From NCBI GenBank assembly GCA_016280525.1, contig JAEEGW010000258.1, forward strand, positions 1-7,229: a stretch of 7,229 nt of DNA. Reading direction: 5' to 3'. Shown here one piece after another: positions 5,698 to 7,229 of the stretch. How positions within the stretch are numbered: the first letter of the stretch is position 1; every line of letters starts with the position of its first letter. This stretch comes from Clostridiales bacterium (GTDB taxonomy: Bacteria; Bacillota; Clostridia; Oscillospirales; CAG-272). The position numbers and the translations under genes are program-made. The notes under the pieces are model-generated. The model made no database searches and had not been told where the DNA came from. It saw nothing but the letters and a program-made list of their open reading frames with translations.

Positions 5698-6557
5698 ATT
5701 TCTCTGAACCTGCCCGTCTGTTCTTCCGTCGGTATCAGAGCCTTATCTCCGTTATCTGTGCCGCCCGTCAGCTCTGCCTTTGAGCCGCCGTACGCATGGT
5801 ACGGCAAAACGTCCGCGCCGGTGCAGTTACGCAGCTTTTTCATCAGCTCCGCGACGGCCTTATAATGCTTTTCGTCCGTGTTCACGCCGTTTACGAGAAT
5901 ACAGCGCAGGCGTATCTTCGCGCCTGCCATATCCGCTTTGAACAGATTTTCAAATACCGGCTCGTTTGATCTGCCGGTGTTTTTTTTATGCCGCGCCCCG
6001 TCCGTGTCCTTTATATCCCACAAAAACAGGTCGGTATACGGTACGGCGTCTGTCACGTCGTAATACCCGCACGTTTCGACCGCGGTGTTTATACACTCCG
6101 CTTTGAGCGCCTTTAACAGCTTTACCGTACCGGACTGCAAAAACGGCTCGCCGCCGGAAAGCGTGACGCCGCCGGTCTGCCCGTAGAACGCCGCGTCCTT
6201 TTTCACCGCGCGGATAATTTCGTCAACGCTCATATCGCCGCCGCAGATCTGCAGCGCCGACGCGGGACAGTTTTTCTCACATTCTCCGCAAGATACGCAA
6301 AGAGCGCGGTTTATGCTGTGTCCTTTATCAAACGTATGGACGCCGTTTCCGCACTGTTCGCAGAGCCGGCAGCCGATGCACCTGTTTTTGAAAAACAAAA
6401 GCTCTTTTTCCGCACTCTGCATTTCGGGATTGTGGCACCAGAAGCACCGCATCGGACAACCTTTCAAAAACACGGTCGTCCGCACGCCCGGTCCGTCGTG
6501 CATACAGAATCTCTGTATCTCTGCAACGGACAGCTTTATATCATCTGCAGCATTCAT
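5685..6557 (-). CDS. Glycyl radical enzyme activating protein (PflA-like radical SAM)
   Basis: About 290 residues. It cleaves S-adenosylmethionine to a 5'-deoxyadenosyl radical that abstracts hydrogen from the glycine of its partner enzyme. Numbering from the TTG at 6566: FCMHDGPGVRTTVFLKGCP, then the radical-SAM cysteines CPMRCFWC (C37, C41, C44) and HNPE; a ferredoxin-like insert with cysteines at 63, 66, 69, 72, 90, 93, 96 and 100, able to hold two more [4Fe-4S] clusters; and the SAM-binding LSGGEP (136-141). The clustered insert is typical of activases of non-PFL glycyl radical enzymes; classical PflA lacks it. I prefer the ATG at 6557, with GGTGA (6571-6567) 9 bases upstream; TTG at 6566 is a possible alternative. 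It overlaps the glycyl radical enzyme gene by 17 bases, so translation is probably coupled. The last residues, Lys-Asn-stop, are encoded by the terminal heptad repeat. Confidence 0.94.
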   Translation of the reverse strand: MNAADDIKLSVAEIQRFCMHDGPGVRTTVFLKGCPMRCFWCHNPEMQSAEKELLFFKNRCIGCRLCEQCGNGVHTFDKGHSINRALCVSCGECEKNCPASALQICGGDMSVDEIIRAVKKDAAFYGQTGGVTLSGGEPFLQSGTVKLLKALKAECINTAVETCGYYDVTDAVPYTDLFLWDIKDTDGARHKKNTGRSNEPVFENLFKADMAGAKIRLRCILVNGVNTDEKHYKAVAELMKKLRNCTGADVLPYHAYGGSKAELTGGTDNGDKALIPTEEQTGRFREIIKN

Positions 6558-7229
6558 TCTGATCAATCACCATATCCTGCCACTGCCTGTTGAGCGTGAC
6601 GAACCTCGCGTTCCAGCCGGAGACGCGCACGGACAAATTCTGATATTCACCCGGGTTTTCCTGCGCTTTACGAAGCACCTCCGCGTCGACCACGTCCGGC
6701 TGCATAAAGAAGCCGCCCAAGAGTACAAACCCGCGCAGAAGCGAGCAAAGCGCGTCAAGTCCCTCTTCGCCTTTTACGGACGAGGGCAGAAGCTTCACGT
6801 CAAGCGCCGCGCCGACCGGGAGCTTAACGAGCGGGTTTTTGCAGTAGCTTTTTATTATCGCCGTCGCGCCCTCTTTGTCGCTTCCGGGCGTGGGCGAAGC
6901 GTTGGCGGCGAGCACTTCCCCGCTCTTTCTGCCGTACGGACACGCAAGCCGCTGACCCGACCATTCAAGCTGGCGTCCGAAAGTGCTGACGCCGCCCGGG
7001 AATCTGTAGCCGCTTCTGCCGTCTAACTCTTTGCAGATGTCGGCGAAATCGGACAAAAACCGCGCGCAGAGGCCGTCCGCCTCGTCGCCGTCGTTGCCGT
7101 AATACACGTATTTGTTTAACGCGTACTGCCGCAGCGCCTCGTCGTTTTCCCAGTTTTCGCGTAACACTTGCATAAAATCGGCAAAACCGATCTTTTTATC
7201 GTCAAACACGAGTTTCTTTATCGCGTACA
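6541..7229 (-). CDS. Glycyl radical enzyme (PFL/dehydratase superfamily), C-terminal part
   Basis: The frame is open to the window edge, where it reads YAIKKLVFDDKKIGF, a typical internal stretch of glycyl radical enzymes; the GTG at 7209 is not a start. The last 28 residues hold the glycyl radical loop, RVSGWNARFVTLNRQWQDMV, with the radical glycine encoded at 6618-6616. Upstream blocks LAANASPTPGSDKEGATA and NPLVKLPVGAALDVKL also fit the family's C-terminal domain. The enzyme acts in anaerobic carbon metabolism after activation by the adjacent radical-SAM protein. The catalytic-cysteine region lies outside the window, so the reaction (formate-lyase, dehydratase, decarboxylase, C-S or C-N lyase) cannot be assigned. 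The loop reads SGWNA where many dehydratases and lyases have AGYSA and PFL has SGYA. It is followed directly by the activase gene, in one operon. Confidence 0.93.
   Translation of the reverse strand, partial: YAIKKLVFDDKKIGFADFMQVLRENWENDEALRQYALNKYVYYGNDGDEADGLCARFLSDFADICKELDGRSGYRFPGGVSTFGRQLEWSGQRLACPYGRKSGEVLAANASPTPGSDKEGATAIIKSYCKNPLVKLPVGAALDVKLLPSSVKGEEGLDALCSLLRGFVLLGGFFMQPDVVDAEVLRKAQENPGEYQNLSVRVSGWNARFVTLNRQWQDMVIDQNECCR

Noticed and set aside
6313..7026. 237-codon plus-strand open frame opposite the activase and glycyl radical enzyme genes
   Set aside because: The opposite strand carries two proteins with intact family motifs, and this frame has no recognisable domain.

Overview
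The window looks like chromosomal DNA from an uncultured, anaerobic, gut-type member of the Clostridia (Firmicutes). The grounds are a glycyl radical enzyme with its radical-SAM activase, a moderately GC-rich composition in which AGA and ATA codons are still common, Shine-Dalgarno sites of the AGAGG/AAAGG type, and a family of short intergenic hairpin repeats. This placement is inference, because there is no rRNA or other taxonomic marker here.

Layout, left to right. Plus strand: the 3' end of an SGNH/GDSL-type hydrolase (2-448); glutaminyl-tRNA synthetase glnS (462-2099); a secreted, membrane-anchored surface protein with a CBM9/DOMON-like domain (2130-3761), closed by a clear intrinsic terminator (3775-3809). 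After a 169-base gap with a promoter sitting almost on the start codon come a diacylglycerol-kinase-family lipid kinase (3931-4830) and a GNAT acetyltransferase with a TTG start (4847-5305). Minus strand, reading toward the middle: the C-terminal part of a glycyl radical enzyme (6541-7229, cut by the window edge) and its activating enzyme (5685-6557), overlapping by 17 bases.

The two transcription directions converge on a 405-base repeat-built region (5293-5697), the most unusual part of the window. It is bounded by inverted arrays of four AATTMAG heptads. Both flanking genes take their stop codon from the second heptad of their own array, in the same phase. Inside are a long bulged stem ending in T6, a direct repeat containing ATGCCCGCCC, and two head-to-head arrays of four units each. 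Every unit is a small hairpin followed by AATTCAC or AATTCAT. Read in the same polarity, most loops are GNRA or GNNA tetraloops, and the stem sequences change between units while pairing is kept. This resembles REP/BIME-type or MITE-like elements in design, but I cannot assign it to a named family.

Functionally the genes are a mix: translation (glnS), cell-surface carbohydrate or ligand binding, lipid phosphorylation, small-molecule acetylation, and anaerobic radical catalysis. Only the glycyl radical enzyme and activase pair is a clear functional module. The substrate of that enzyme cannot be read, because the active-site cysteine region lies outside the window.
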